Of a DNA stretch of 64,000 nt, positions 37,697-44,897 are shown piece after piece. The translations under genes were made by a program, and so were the position numbers. How positions within the stretch are numbered: position 1 is the first letter of the stretch; every line of letters begins with the position of its first letter. Source of the stretch: Candidatus Sulfopaludibacter sp. SbA3 (GTDB lineage Bacteria > Acidobacteriota > Terriglobia > Bryobacterales > Bryobacteraceae); contig CAMDCN010000015.1 in NCBI GenBank assembly GCA_945890485.1, forward strand, positions 102,803-166,802, read 5' to 3'. A model generated the notes under the pieces. It made no database searches and was not told the DNA's origin. It saw only the letters and a list, made by a program, of their open reading frames with translations.

Positions 37697-38037
37697 CGAG
37701 CCAGAACCTTGTCCATTTCACGCGCAAGTACCGAGAAATCCGCCAAAAGCGCGGAGCGGCGAGGGTTGAAAACGATATCGCAGTTCGGGCTCACCCGGTC
37801 TAACCGCTCACGCAGCAACTCTCGCAGTCGTCGGCGAATCTTATTTCGAATAACGGCCTTGCCCACCGCGCGGGGAATCGTAATCCCGAATCGCGGTCCG
37901 CTTTCGCGAATCGGCGACTCTGGTTCAACGGGACTATGCCGCAAGCAAAAAGCCACGAAATAGGTACTCGGATACCTCACCCCTTGATCGTAAACCCGGC
38001 GAAACTCCCCGGGGTTCCGCAAGCGGTGGGCGGTCAA
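37684..38037 (-). CDS. rnpA: Ribonuclease P protein component
   Basis: RnpA is the protein subunit of RNase P, which processes tRNA 5' ends. The 117-residue product has the family start [15 protein letters not shown] and the RNR-type motif [21 protein letters not shown] at 38037, 7 bases after the rpmH stop, is the most likely start. The frame is also open upstream into rpmH (to 38133), but those residues are low-complexity Ala/Pro/Ser and unlike the family. The use of TTG may reduce its level relative to rpmH. Confidence 0.9.
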   Translation of the reverse strand: MTAHRLRNPGEFRRVYDQGVRYPSTYFVAFCLRHSPVEPESPIRESGPRFGITIPRAVGKAVIRNKIRRRLRELLRERLDRVSPNCDIVFNPRRSALLADFSVLAREMDKVLARCSA

Positions 38038-38044
38038 CGAACGG

Positions 38045-38212
38045 TTACTTGGCGGCGCGGACGGCTGGCTCGTCACTGACGGTGAGCTTCCAACGGCCCC
38101 GCGCGCGGCGGCGGGCCAACACGGCACGGCCATTCTTGGTTTTCATGCGCTCGCGGAAGCCGTGCACCTTGGCACGCTTGCGATTATTGGGCTGAAATGT
38201 ACGCTTCGGCAT
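38045..38212 (-). CDS. rpmH: 50S ribosomal protein bL34
   Basis: The 55-residue protein begins [19 protein letters not shown] and has [19 protein letters not shown], the complete bL34 core. It adds a short tail ([13 protein letters not shown]), longer than the usual 44-47 residues. It is the first gene of the cluster and has a clear upstream promoter. An in-frame start at 38251 adds residues that do not fit bL34. Confidence 0.96.
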   Translation of the reverse strand: MPKRTFQPNNRKRAKVHGFRERMKTKNGRAVLARRRARGRWKLTVSDEPAVRAAK

Positions 38213-38492
38213 TGTCTTTAAGTTCCTATGGGCGCAGGCGCACGAAGGCACACCATACCCGATCTTTCAGTATAAAGCGTCGCTTGCCTCAACGCAACCG
38301 AACTGACATCCGGTGTCGCCAGCATGTGGTCTGCCGGGTCGAATTCACGCAGCCGCCGTCTATAATTCGAGGCGGCGGAGAAGCTGGCTGGGGCCAAATG
38401 CAACTGGCGGGCGAGCAATCGGAAGGCACGGATTGACGCAACGAAAGCAGTGGAGAAGATCAGCACAGTAGCGACTGCGGGTAAGAGGTTGA
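38213..38492. other. 280-base intergenic region upstream of rpmH
   Basis: The rpmH promoter occupies its left part. The right part holds a TATAAT (38361-38366) framed by a GCCGCC/GGCGGC repeat (38352-38357 and 38371-38376) but no credible -35. No tRNA, no DnaA boxes (TTATCCACA type) and no convincing frame were found. dnaA, which often precedes rpmH, is absent here. Confidence 0.6.
38269..38297 (-). promoter_or_regulatory. Predicted sigma-70-type promoter of rpmH-rnpA-yidD-yidC
   Basis: On the minus strand TTGCGT (38292-38297) and TATACT (38269-38274) are separated by exactly 17 bases. The -35 matches 4 of 6 and the -10 matches 5 of 6 consensus positions. The predicted start of transcription is about 50 bases before rpmH. 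Confidence 0.65.
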
Positions 38493-38990
38493 TCAGCGCT
38501 CCGGGATGGTCGCGGGAGGAGAGAGGAGTCGGTCGCGCAATTCGATGCGGGGGCCGAGGGCGTCGAGTTGTTCGTCGACCGTAACCTGATTGCCCCAGAC
38601 GAGATGGTCGAGTTCACCGGTGGCGGCGCGTTTTTCGATTTGGCCGCAGTAAAGACCTTTGTCGCGCTCGACGTAGAAGCCGTAGGTGCGGCAGGCCACA
38701 GGACGGGCCTCGTAAACGAGACAACGGTTGAGAATGGGGTCGAGCCAGGGGCAGGTGTAAGGGCCTTGGGTATCGAGAAGGGCGCGGATGCGCTCGTCGA
38801 TGGCGGCGCGGTGGGCCGTCGGGACGGCGGCTTCAAGGCGGGTCCATTCTTCCGCGGTGAGGGCGGGGAGTTGCGCGAGGGAACGGCAGCAATCGGCGCA
38901 TCCGGCGCGGCAGGGCCAATCGGGGAAGGCGGCTGTCGTGGCGGTGCATCGGGCGGCTACGGCAGCATCGATGACGACCAATGCGGACAT
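38493..38990 (-). CDS. YkgJ-family cysteine cluster protein
   Basis: The 165-residue protein has the Cys pattern of the YkgJ/Fe-S oxidoreductase-like family: CRAGCADCCRS (residues about 27-37), YTCPWLDPILNRCLVYEARPVACRTYGFY (about 77-105), and a last Cys in LYCGQIEK. These residues probably bind zinc or an iron-sulfur cluster. The function is unknown. The ATG at 38990 lies just after the TlpA stop, so it is the last gene of the ten-gene left-facing run. Confidence 0.85.
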   Translation of the reverse strand: MSALVVIDAAVAARCTATTAAFPDWPCRAGCADCCRSLAQLPALTAEEWTRLEAAVPTAHRAAIDERIRALLDTQGPYTCPWLDPILNRCLVYEARPVACRTYGFYVERDKGLYCGQIEKRAATGELDHLVWGNQVTVDEQLDALGPRIELRDRLLSPPATIPER

Positions 38991-38992
38991 GG

Positions 38993-39463
38993 CTAGAGCA
39001 GCTTGGTTACCGCGGCTTCGATATCGGCGATGGCCGTTTCGCCTTTCCACATCTTCACTTTCTTGCCGGCCTTGTCATAGAGCACGAGGGCCGGGAGTTC
39101 GCCGCCCCACTTGGGATCGATTTGGCGGATGAAAGCGTCGTCGTCTTTCGCGGCTTTGAGATAGGCGGTCCCGGTAATGCCGGTGTCCTTCAGGAAGGCG
39201 CGGGCGGCGGGTTCGTTTTCGAGTTCGTCGGAGGAGATGGTGACGACCTTGAAACCCTTCGCTTTGAGTTTGGCTTCGAGTTTGGCGACGAGGGGCATCT
39301 CCTTGCGGCAGGGGGTACACCAGGTGGCCCAGAAATCGACGAGGACGACTTTGCCCTTCTGCTCGGCGATGAGCTTGGGATAGCCGGTTTCGTTGAGCTT
39401 CACGAGGGGGGCGTCGGCTGCGGTGAGCACGGCGGCGAGAAGGGGGAGCAGGAGCAGTCTCAT
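38993..39463 (-). CDS. TlpA-family thiol-disulfide oxidoreductase, secreted
   Basis: The 156-residue protein has a signal peptide (RLLLLPLLAAVLTAAD) and one thioredoxin fold with the site DFWATWCTPCRKEMP at about residues 44-58 and a cis-Pro at ELPALVLYDKAG. It is a likely periplasmic reductant, for example for cytochrome c maturation. It overlaps the upstream redoxin by 4 bases, suggesting a two-protein relay. Confidence 0.9.
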   Translation of the reverse strand: MRLLLLPLLAAVLTAADAPLVKLNETGYPKLIAEQKGKVVLVDFWATWCTPCRKEMPLVAKLEAKLKAKGFKVVTISSDELENEPAARAFLKDTGITGTAYLKAAKDDDAFIRQIDPKWGGELPALVLYDKAGKKVKMWKGETAIADIEAAVTKLL

Positions 39464-39948
39464 GATTTGTTTCGTACCCGTTTGATGGAGCAGCCGAAGC
39501 TGCGGAGGTTTTCGACGGTGATGGGTTGACCGGCGAGCACAGCGTCGATGGCTTGGCGGAGGGCTTCGATTTTGACGCGGGCAGGATTTCTCGCGTCGTC
39601 GATGGCGCCCTGGTAGCGGACCTTGCCAGTGTGATCGAGGACGACGGCTTCGGGGGTCATGCGGGCGTTATAGCGATCCGCGATGACGTTGTTGACGTCC
39701 TTGCCAACGGGGGTGGGGAAGGCGACGTCACGGGAGAAAGCGCTGGTTTCCGCTTCGGACTCGTTGGCGTTCGAGTTCAGCAGAGTGAAGCGGACGGGCT
39801 TACCCGCGTAACGGGCGAAGAGTGCGTGGATCCGATCGGTATAGGCGTTCGAGATGGGGCAGACGGTGGAGAGGAAGAGGATGACAGTGACCTCCCCGTT
39901 GGGGACGGCTACACCGAGGCAGGCGCTACAAAACGCCCGGCGGTTCAT
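39460..39948 (-). CDS. Redoxin-domain protein (AhpC/TSA-like), exported
   Basis: This 162-residue protein begins with a short twin-Arg/Cys segment (NRRAFCSACLGVA) that may be a lipoprotein or Tat-type signal. The thioredoxin fold has LFLSTVCPISNAYTDRI. The single Cys is in the peroxidatic position, followed by Ser in place of a resolving Cys. FGCSIKR near the C-terminus recurs in planctomycete and acidobacterial redoxins. It is coupled to TlpA by a 4-base overlap. Confidence 0.78.
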   Translation of the reverse strand: MNRRAFCSACLGVAVPNGEVTVILFLSTVCPISNAYTDRIHALFARYAGKPVRFTLLNSNANESEAETSAFSRDVAFPTPVGKDVNNVIADRYNARMTPEAVVLDHTGKVRYQGAIDDARNPARVKIEALRQAIDAVLAGQPITVENLRSFGCSIKRVRNKS

Positions 39949-40376
39949 TTCTTCGGCTCGAGCTTGAGGTTGACGATGACGCGTTTCCGATCGTCGAAGG
40001 TGCTGACCGTGCGGACGGGGCTTTCCATGCCCTTGAAAGCGGCTTTGACTTCGTAGTCGACTCCGGTGCTGAGTCCGGAGAAGGTGAAGATGCCGTCAGC
40101 CTTCGTGATGAAGCTGCGGACCTGCATGGTCTTCGTATTCTTGATCTGGACAACCGCGCCTTCGGCTACGTTCTCGTCCGGGGTCTTGACCGATCCCTGG
40201 ACGGCACGGGTATTGGCGTCTTCCTTATCCTGCTTCTTGTTGCCGCTTCCCGGCAGCCAATTGCCGTAGGTGCCACCTGGCTTCTCTCCACCCTGCGGCG
40301 GCTGAGCGACCGCTACCGTGAGGAATCCCACAGTGAGTCCGACGGTCAACACGCGGAGCGAGGTTAGGAGTTTCAT
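39945..40376 (-). CDS. Secreted carboxypeptidase-regulatory-like (Ig-like) protein
   Basis: The 143-residue protein has an N-terminal signal (VLTVGLTVGFLTVAVAQ), a Gly/Lys-rich linker (residues about 25-55) and one CarboxypepD_reg-like beta fold: VQGSVKTPDENVAEGAVVQIKN...TKADGIFTFSGLSTGVDYEVKA. The domain is a prealbumin-like module of unknown binding target in this setting. Its gene overlaps the redoxin gene by 4 bases. Confidence 0.8.
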   Translation of the reverse strand: MKLLTSLRVLTVGLTVGFLTVAVAQPPQGGEKPGGTYGNWLPGSGNKKQDKEDANTRAVQGSVKTPDENVAEGAVVQIKNTKTMQVRSFITKADGIFTFSGLSTGVDYEVKAAFKGMESPVRTVSTFDDRKRVIVNLKLEPKK

Positions 40377-40391
40377 ATGCCTTAGATGATT

Positions 40392-40778
40392 CTACCTGGA
40401 TTCCGGTTTCAGTTCGAAGAAGACATCGACACGGACCCCGGGCGTGGCCGCCGTTTCCTTCGTCTGCGAGACGAAGCCTTTGGCTGTTGCGGTGAGTTTG
40501 AACTTAGTCTCGGAGGCGGGGAGCCGGAAGGCGTACTCGCCATGGCTATCGCTGTTCACTTTTTGGGGCTTCATCCGCTTGCCCTTCGCGGGCGCCTCGA
40601 TCTCTTCGAGAATGACGAGGGCGCCGGGGAGGGCAAACCCTGGATCGCGGAAAACGGTGCCTGCGATCACGGAATAGATCTTCTTTTCTTTGTCCTGGGC
40701 TGGGAGTGAGCGGCTCCCAGCCAGGAGGAGAAGCAGGAGAACGAGAAGGCTACCAGTCCTTCTCGTCGTCTTCGTCAT
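40392..40778 (-). CDS. Secreted carboxypeptidase-regulatory-like (Ig-like) protein
   Basis: The 128-residue protein starts with a good signal peptide: a basic n-region (TKTTRRT), a Leu-rich core (SLLVLLLLLLAG) and LPAQ before the cleavage site. It then has one CarboxypepD_reg-like domain (VIAGTVFRDPGFALPGALVIL, SDSHGEYAFRLPASETKFKLTATAKGF). The ATG at 40778 lies inside the acidic tail of the upstream gene, so the basic n-region is encoded by the same GAN repeats in another frame. It lies 15 bases before its neighbour of similar fold. Confidence 0.72.
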   Translation of the reverse strand: MTKTTRRTGSLLVLLLLLLAGSRSLPAQDKEKKIYSVIAGTVFRDPGFALPGALVILEEIEAPAKGKRMKPQKVNSDSHGEYAFRLPASETKFKLTATAKGFVSQTKETAATPGVRVDVFFELKPESR

Positions 40779-40887
40779 CGTCTTCCTCAAGTTCGTCTTC
40801 CTCGAAGTCGTCGTCCTCTTCGTCCTCATCCTCTTCGTCGTCGTCGTCGAACTCTTCGTCGTCATCGTCGTCGTCGGCATCGGCCTC
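40750..40887. repeat. GAN/NTC trinucleotide repeat tract
   Basis: On the + strand this stretch is almost only TCG, TCC, TCT, TCA and TTC triplets. In the minus frame these read as Asp and Glu codons. It is an imperfect, codon-aligned repeat that could expand or shrink by slippage without breaking the frame. It encodes the tail of the LysW-like protein. Confidence 0.8.
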
Positions 40888-41016
40888 CAACTCGAGGGGG
40901 TCAGTGCTCAGGACACGCAACGCGGCTCCACACTCCTCGCATTCGATGACATCGCCCGCATCGAGCTCGTCCTCATCCACATCGATCACGGCGTCACACT
41001 TGGGACAGTTCACCAT
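40750..41016 (-). CDS. LysW-like zinc-ribbon protein with a long Asp/Glu tail
   Basis: The first 45 residues match the LysW/ArgW amino-group carrier family: CPKCDAVIDVDEDELDAGDV, then CEECGAALRV, with zinc ligands C4, C7, C26 and C29, and the STDPLELE segment. LysW proteins carry lysine or arginine precursors on a C-terminal Glu in an EDWGE motif. Here the protein continues with a tail of about 45 residues, almost all Asp and Glu, and ends EKDW. No LysX, LysZ, LysY or LysJ enzyme is nearby. It may be a carrier with a changed end or a zinc ribbon used for another task. It is not secreted. Confidence 0.78.
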   Translation of the reverse strand: MVNCPKCDAVIDVDEDELDAGDVIECEECGAALRVLSTDPLELEADADDDDDDEEFDDDDEEDEDEEDDDFEEDELEEDDDEDDEKDW

Positions 41017-41043
41017 GGCTATATACGCTCCACCGTTACAGGT

Positions 41044-41421
41044 TTATACGAAACTATGTGTTTCGGTCAATTCCGGTTTGAGTTGTTTAGCGTACTCAGA
41101 CATCTGCTCCCCGGTCAAGGTGACCAGGGATTTTTCGAGATCGTCGCCCGATTCGATCATGTACTTCAGGTGAAGCGCGGCCAAGCGGCTGCACCAGGGA
41201 TCGGTAATGGGATGGCCGGTCTCGGCCGATACCTGCAGCACGAGCGGATGGGGCAGAGCGATTACCTTCTCTTCATTCTGCCCTTCCGTGACAATCTCAA
41301 ACTTCACATCCACCGTGTCGGCATGGCGTATGGCAATGCCGTTTTGAATCCAGCGGAATTCCACCTGGATCGGAGCGCCAAACAAATCCAGCGCGGTGAA
41401 GTGACGAAAAGGAACTGACAT
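41044..41421 (-). CDS. Small protein of unknown function
   Basis: The 125-residue protein looks like a soluble beta-rich N-terminal part (FRHFTALDLFGAPIQVEFRWIQNGIAI, VDVKFEIV) followed by a helical C-terminal half (CSRLAALHLKYMIESGDDLEKSLVTLTGEQMSEYAKQL). No family was recognised. It stands between folE and the LysW-like gene, 15 and 27 bases from them, and shares their strand. Confidence 0.75.
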   Translation of the reverse strand: MSVPFRHFTALDLFGAPIQVEFRWIQNGIAIRHADTVDVKFEIVTEGQNEEKVIALPHPLVLQVSAETGHPITDPWCSRLAALHLKYMIESGDDLEKSLVTLTGEQMSEYAKQLKPELTETHSFV

Positions 41422-41436
41422 GCTCCCTTTAGTTTA

Positions 41437-42045
41437 CTAGTCGCGCAGGGAGGAGTGACGGACGAGAGACAAAAATTCGCTGCGAGTTTCCTTGTTCCGG
41501 AAGTCGCCCAGCATGGAACTGGTCGCCGTGGACGAGTGCTGCTTTTCGACGCCGCGCATCATCATGCAGAAGTGGCGTGCCTCGACGATAACACCGACGC
41601 CACGAGGTTGGAGCGTGTTCATGAGTGTCTCGGCGATCTCCTGGGTCATCCGTTCCTGCACTTGAAGCCGGCGAGCAAAAACGTCAATGATACGCGGGAT
41701 TTTGCTGAGGCCGACGACTTTCCCGTTGGGAATATAGGCGACGTGGGCCTTGCCATAGAAAGGCAGCATGTGGTGTTCGCACATCGAAAAGAATTCGATG
41801 TCCTTCACGACCACCATCTCGTCGTAGTCAACGTCAAACAGCGCGCCGTTGATGAGCTTCTCGACATCTGCCTGATAGCCCGACGTGAGAAAGCGCATGG
41901 CTTTCTCGTATCGCTCGGGAGTCTTGAGCAGACCGTCGCGGGAGGGGTCTTCGCCCAATCCGGTGAGGATTTCCTTGGTATGGGCGGCGATGTCCACTTG
42001 CTGCGACACCGGCAGGATTTTAACCACAGCTTTACGTTGTTTCAT
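41437..42045 (-). CDS. folE: GTP cyclohydrolase I
   Basis: FolE converts GTP to 7,8-dihydroneopterin triphosphate, the entry to folate, biopterin and queuosine-type pterins. The 202-residue protein has the zinc and catalytic motifs [14 protein letters not shown] and [12 protein letters not shown], and the substrate loop [13 protein letters not shown]. An in-frame TTG at 42051 exists, but the ATG at 42045 is better. It follows two PTPS-like genes on one strand, suggesting a pterin branch. Confidence 0.97.
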   Translation of the reverse strand: MKQRKAVVKILPVSQQVDIAAHTKEILTGLGEDPSRDGLLKTPERYEKAMRFLTSGYQADVEKLINGALFDVDYDEMVVVKDIEFFSMCEHHMLPFYGKAHVAYIPNGKVVGLSKIPRIIDVFARRLQVQERMTQEIAETLMNTLQPRGVGVIVEARHFCMMMRGVEKQHSSTATSSMLGDFRNKETRSEFLSLVRHSSLRD

Positions 42046-42051
42046 CGTCAA

Positions 42052-42483
42052 TTACTGGATGAGGGTGAGGGCCACCGAGTTGCGTTTTGTTTCCTGAACT
42101 TTTATGTCGACGAGTTGCGGGGCGTTCGCTCCGAGTGCGGTGGTCCAGTTCGCCTGGAGGTGGTCTCGGATGGCGTAGGCCATGTTCTCGGTGGTGGAGG
42201 GGACTGTGGCGAACTCAGCCACGTCAAAATTCAAATAGCGATGATCGTAGCGGTCGATGACCTCGCGCTTGACGAGGGCATCGAGATCAGGCACGGAGAC
42301 GGCGAGGCCGGTGCGCTCTTCAATGGGACCGCTTACCGTAATCGACACGATGTAGTTGTGGCCGTGGCCGTAGGGGTTATTGCACTTGCCGAAGAGGGCT
42401 TGGTTCTCTTCAGGGCTGAGGTGCTCGAGATTGAGGCGATGGGACGCGACGAAGCGGTAGTTGCGCGTAAGGCGAACAGTCAC
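42052..42483 (-). CDS. 6-pyruvoyl-tetrahydropterin synthase-family protein with intact catalytic Cys
   Basis: PTPS/QueD enzymes act on dihydroneopterin triphosphate, which FolE provides. The 143-residue protein has zinc ligands H15 (FVASHRL), H40 and H42 (GHGHNY), the catalytic Cys C34 (GKCNNPYGHGH), D80-H81 (DRYDHRYLN) and E131. The C-x5-HGH spacing is the form described for biopterin-type PTPS rather than QueD (C-x3-HGH). The start is GTG, 1 base after the paralogue's stop codon. Sepiapterin reductase was not seen. Confidence 0.85.
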   Translation of the reverse strand: MTVRLTRNYRFVASHRLNLEHLSPEENQALFGKCNNPYGHGHNYIVSITVSGPIEERTGLAVSVPDLDALVKREVIDRYDHRYLNFDVAEFATVPSTTENMAYAIRDHLQANWTTALGANAPQLVDIKVQETKRNSVALTLIQ

Positions 42484-42894
42484 TTAAGCCCCCTGGTATT
42501 CGACGCAGGTGTCTTCGGTCTCGAAGAGCCGTACGGTGTGGAGCCGGGCGGGGCCGCCCTGGAAGCGTTTGTCGAGGCGGTTCCAGATTTCGACGGCGAG
42601 ATTTTCCGTAGTGGGAATGATCTTGTCGAACGGGGGAACTTCGTAGTTGAGATGGCGGTGGTCCATCGGATCGACTACCTCCTCCATCATGACGTCCTTG
42701 AGGTCCTTGAGGTCGTAGATCATGCCGGTGACGGGATCGACGTCGCCGGCGAGGGTGACTTCGAGCACATAGTTGTGGCCGTGGCCGTTGACATTGGCGG
42801 CGGGGCCGTAGAGGCGCACGTTCTCTTCTTCGGAAAGCTGCGGGTTGCGGCAGACGTGGGAGGAGGAGAACTCAACGCGGCGCGTGATAAGCAT
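42484..42894 (-). CDS. PTPS-family paralogue without the catalytic Cys
   Basis: The 136-residue protein keeps the zinc ligands H13 (SSSHV) and H38/H40 (GHGHNY), and the DHRHLN and STTENLA-type blocks (PTTENLAVEIW). The catalytic Cys position is Ala32 (YGPAANVNGHGH, compared with GKCNNPYGHGH next door). It may carry out another reaction, as PTPS members with a replaced Cys do, or be a partner of the active enzyme. The ATG at 42894 is preferred over 42924 and gives the conserved N-terminus LITRRVEFSSSH. It heads the left-facing ten-gene run. Confidence 0.82.
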   Translation of the reverse strand: MLITRRVEFSSSHVCRNPQLSEEENVRLYGPAANVNGHGHNYVLEVTLAGDVDPVTGMIYDLKDLKDVMMEEVVDPMDHRHLNYEVPPFDKIIPTTENLAVEIWNRLDKRFQGGPARLHTVRLFETEDTCVEYQGA

Positions 42895-42951
42895 TACATT
42901 CGATGAGATGCGAGAAGCAGGCACAGGGATACACTAGTTATTTTACGCCCC

Positions 42952-43470
42952 ATGCAGATCTCGGATAAATCGTTGAAAATTTCGGCCGGCGTTTTGGCGC
43001 TGGCGCTAGTTGGCTTGATTGGCGACTCGATCCGCGAGCGGCTAGTGAACGTGGGCGACACCGCTCCAAACTTCGCGGTGACGTCGAGCAAAGGAACCCA
43101 GATGACGCGGAGTAGTTTTGGCGGCAAGCTGCTCGTGCTGAACTTCTGGGCAACGTGGTGCCCGCCGTGTATCGCGGAGCTGCCGAGCTTAAACGCGATG
43201 GCGCGGACGCTGGGGCCGAAGGGCGTGGTAGTGCTCGGCGTTTCGGTCGACCAGGACGAGAAGGCGTACAAAGAGTTTTTGCAGCGGTTCAAGCTCTCTT
43301 TCGAAGTTGCACATGACCCGAATGCGGAGATCGCCTCGGAGTACGGCACCTTCAAATATCCGGAAACATACGTGATCACCCCAGACGGAAAGGTGGTGGA
43401 GAAGTTCATCGCCGACCGGAACTGGATGGAGCCGGAGCTGTTGAAGCGCCTGGAGAGCCACATCAAATGA
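42952..43470 (+). CDS. ResA/TlpA-type thiol-disulfide oxidoreductase
   Basis: The 172-residue protein has an N-terminal membrane anchor (KISAGVLALALVGLIGD). Its redoxin fold has NFWATWCPPCIAELPSL at about residues 63-79, a cis-Pro at YPETYVITPDG, and a Val-Asp-rich region typical of ResA/TlpA. It should face the periplasm. Its stop overlaps the start of the flavoprotein gene by 4 bases. It is divergent from the pterin-synthase gene, with 57 bases between. Confidence 0.9.
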   Translation: MQISDKSLKISAGVLALALVGLIGDSIRERLVNVGDTAPNFAVTSSKGTQMTRSSFGGKLLVLNFWATWCPPCIAELPSLNAMARTLGPKGVVVLGVSVDQDEKAYKEFLQRFKLSFEVAHDPNAEIASEYGTFKYPETYVITPDGKVVEKFIADRNWMEPELLKRLESHIK

Positions 43471-44897
43471 TCGCCGCAACGGTAGTGGCGCAACTGAGGA
43501 AGTTGCTGGGGGAAAAGGCGGTTCTCGACCAACCGGCCGATCTGACGCTGTACGAGTACGACGGGGGCGTGGATAAACATAAGCCCGATGTGGTCGTGTT
43601 TCCGCGGGATACGGCGCAGGTAGTGGCGATTGTGAATCTGGCGAGGGAGGCGGGCGTGCCGTTTGTGGGGCGGGGCGCGGGGACGGGGCTCTCCGGTGGC
43701 GTGATTGCACGGCGGGGCGGCGTGATGATCTCGTTCGCGCGGATGAACAAGATTCTCGACATCGATTTGGAGAACGAGCGGATTACGGTGCAGCCGGGGG
43801 TGGTCAACCTGGACGTGACGCTGGCGGTGCAGGCGCAGAAGTATTTTTACGCGCCGGACCCTTCAAGCCAGCGGGCCTGCACGATTGGCGGAAACGTGGC
43901 GGAGAATGCGGGTGGGCCGCATACGTTGGCCTACGGCGTGACGACGAACCACGTGCTGGGGCTGGAGATGGTGTTGCCGGACGGCAGCGTGGTGACAACA
44001 GGCGGCGCGGAGCAGGACCTGCCGGGGTATGACCTGGTGGGCCTGATGACGGGTTCCGAGGGGACCATGGGCCTCGTGACGAAGGTCGTTTTGCGATTGA
44101 TGCGCCAGCCGGAGCTGGTGAAGACTGCCCTCGCCATATTCAATTCGCCAGCCGACGCGGGGAACACGGTAGGGGAGATTACGGCGCGGGCCATTACGCC
44201 GGTCGCGGTGGAGATGCTCGACGGGGTGATGCTGCGGATGGTGGAGGAGGCGACTCACGCTGGCTATCCGCTCGATGCGGCGGCCGTGCTGCTGATTGAG
44301 CTCGAAGGCATCAAAGAGGCCGTGGAAGAGCAGGTGGAGCAGGTGCGCGAGGCTTGCCTGGCCTGCGGGGCGCGCGAATTCCGCATTGCCAAGAGTGAGG
44401 AAGAACGAGCGCTGCTGTGGAAGGGCCGGAAGAACGCGTTCGGGGCGGTGGGCCGGGTGAGTCCGTTCTACTACGTGCAGGATGGCGTGGTGCCGCGGAC
44501 CAAGATTGCAGCGACGCTGAAGGAAATCGGGAAGATCGGCGAGAAATATGGGCTGACGATTTCGAACATCTTCCACGCGGGCGATGGGAACATGCATCCG
44601 ATTATCCTTTTCGATGCGCGGAACCCGGGCGAACTGGAAAAGGCGCAACATGCTGGGGAAGACATTCTGAAATATTGCATCTCCGTGGGGGGCTCCATTA
44701 CGGGCGAACACGGGGTGGGCATGGAAAAAATGGAGCTGATGGCGGACTTGTTCACGCCGGATACGCTCGATATGATTGGCCGTTTTAAGAGTCTGTTTGA
44801 TCCGACCTGTTTGCTGAATCCCGATAAGGTGTTGCCGACAGGCCGGGGTTGCATGGAGATCCGCCAAAAACCGGTAACCGCTGAAACGATGTTATGA
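43467..44897 (+). CDS. GlcD-type FAD-linked oxidase (glycolate/lactate dehydrogenase-like)
   Basis: The 476-residue protein has the FAD_binding_4 domain, with GRGAGTGLSGG at about residues 71-81 and the SSQRACTIGGNVAENAGGPH block at about 132-151. The FAD-oxidase C-terminal domain has NIFHAGDGNMHPIILFD and GSITGEHGVGMEKM. This domain pair is typical of GlcD and D-lactate dehydrogenases. GlcE and GlcF are absent nearby, so the electron acceptor and substrate are unresolved. It overlaps both neighbours by 4 bases. Confidence 0.88.
   Translation: MIAATVVAQLRKLLGEKAVLDQPADLTLYEYDGGVDKHKPDVVVFPRDTAQVVAIVNLAREAGVPFVGRGAGTGLSGGVIARRGGVMISFARMNKILDIDLENERITVQPGVVNLDVTLAVQAQKYFYAPDPSSQRACTIGGNVAENAGGPHTLAYGVTTNHVLGLEMVLPDGSVVTTGGAEQDLPGYDLVGLMTGSEGTMGLVTKVVLRLMRQPELVKTALAIFNSPADAGNTVGEITARAITPVAVEMLDGVMLRMVEEATHAGYPLDAAAVLLIELEGIKEAVEEQVEQVREACLACGAREFRIAKSEEERALLWKGRKNAFGAVGRVSPFYYVQDGVVPRTKIAATLKEIGKIGEKYGLTISNIFHAGDGNMHPIILFDARNPGELEKAQHAGEDILKYCISVGGSITGEHGVGMEKMELMADLFTPDTLDMIGRFKSLFDPTCLLNPDKVLPTGRGCMEIRQKPVTAETML

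Noticed and set aside
38213..38492. Possible replication origin next to rpmH
   Set aside because: dnaA often lies beside rpmH with oriC, but no TTATCCACA-type boxes, AT-rich stretch or dnaA were found here.
40706..41173. Ser-rich frame of 155 residues on the + strand
   Set aside because: It is the antisense reading of the Asp/Glu repeat of the LysW-like gene. Its poly-Ser is an artefact of TCN triplets.
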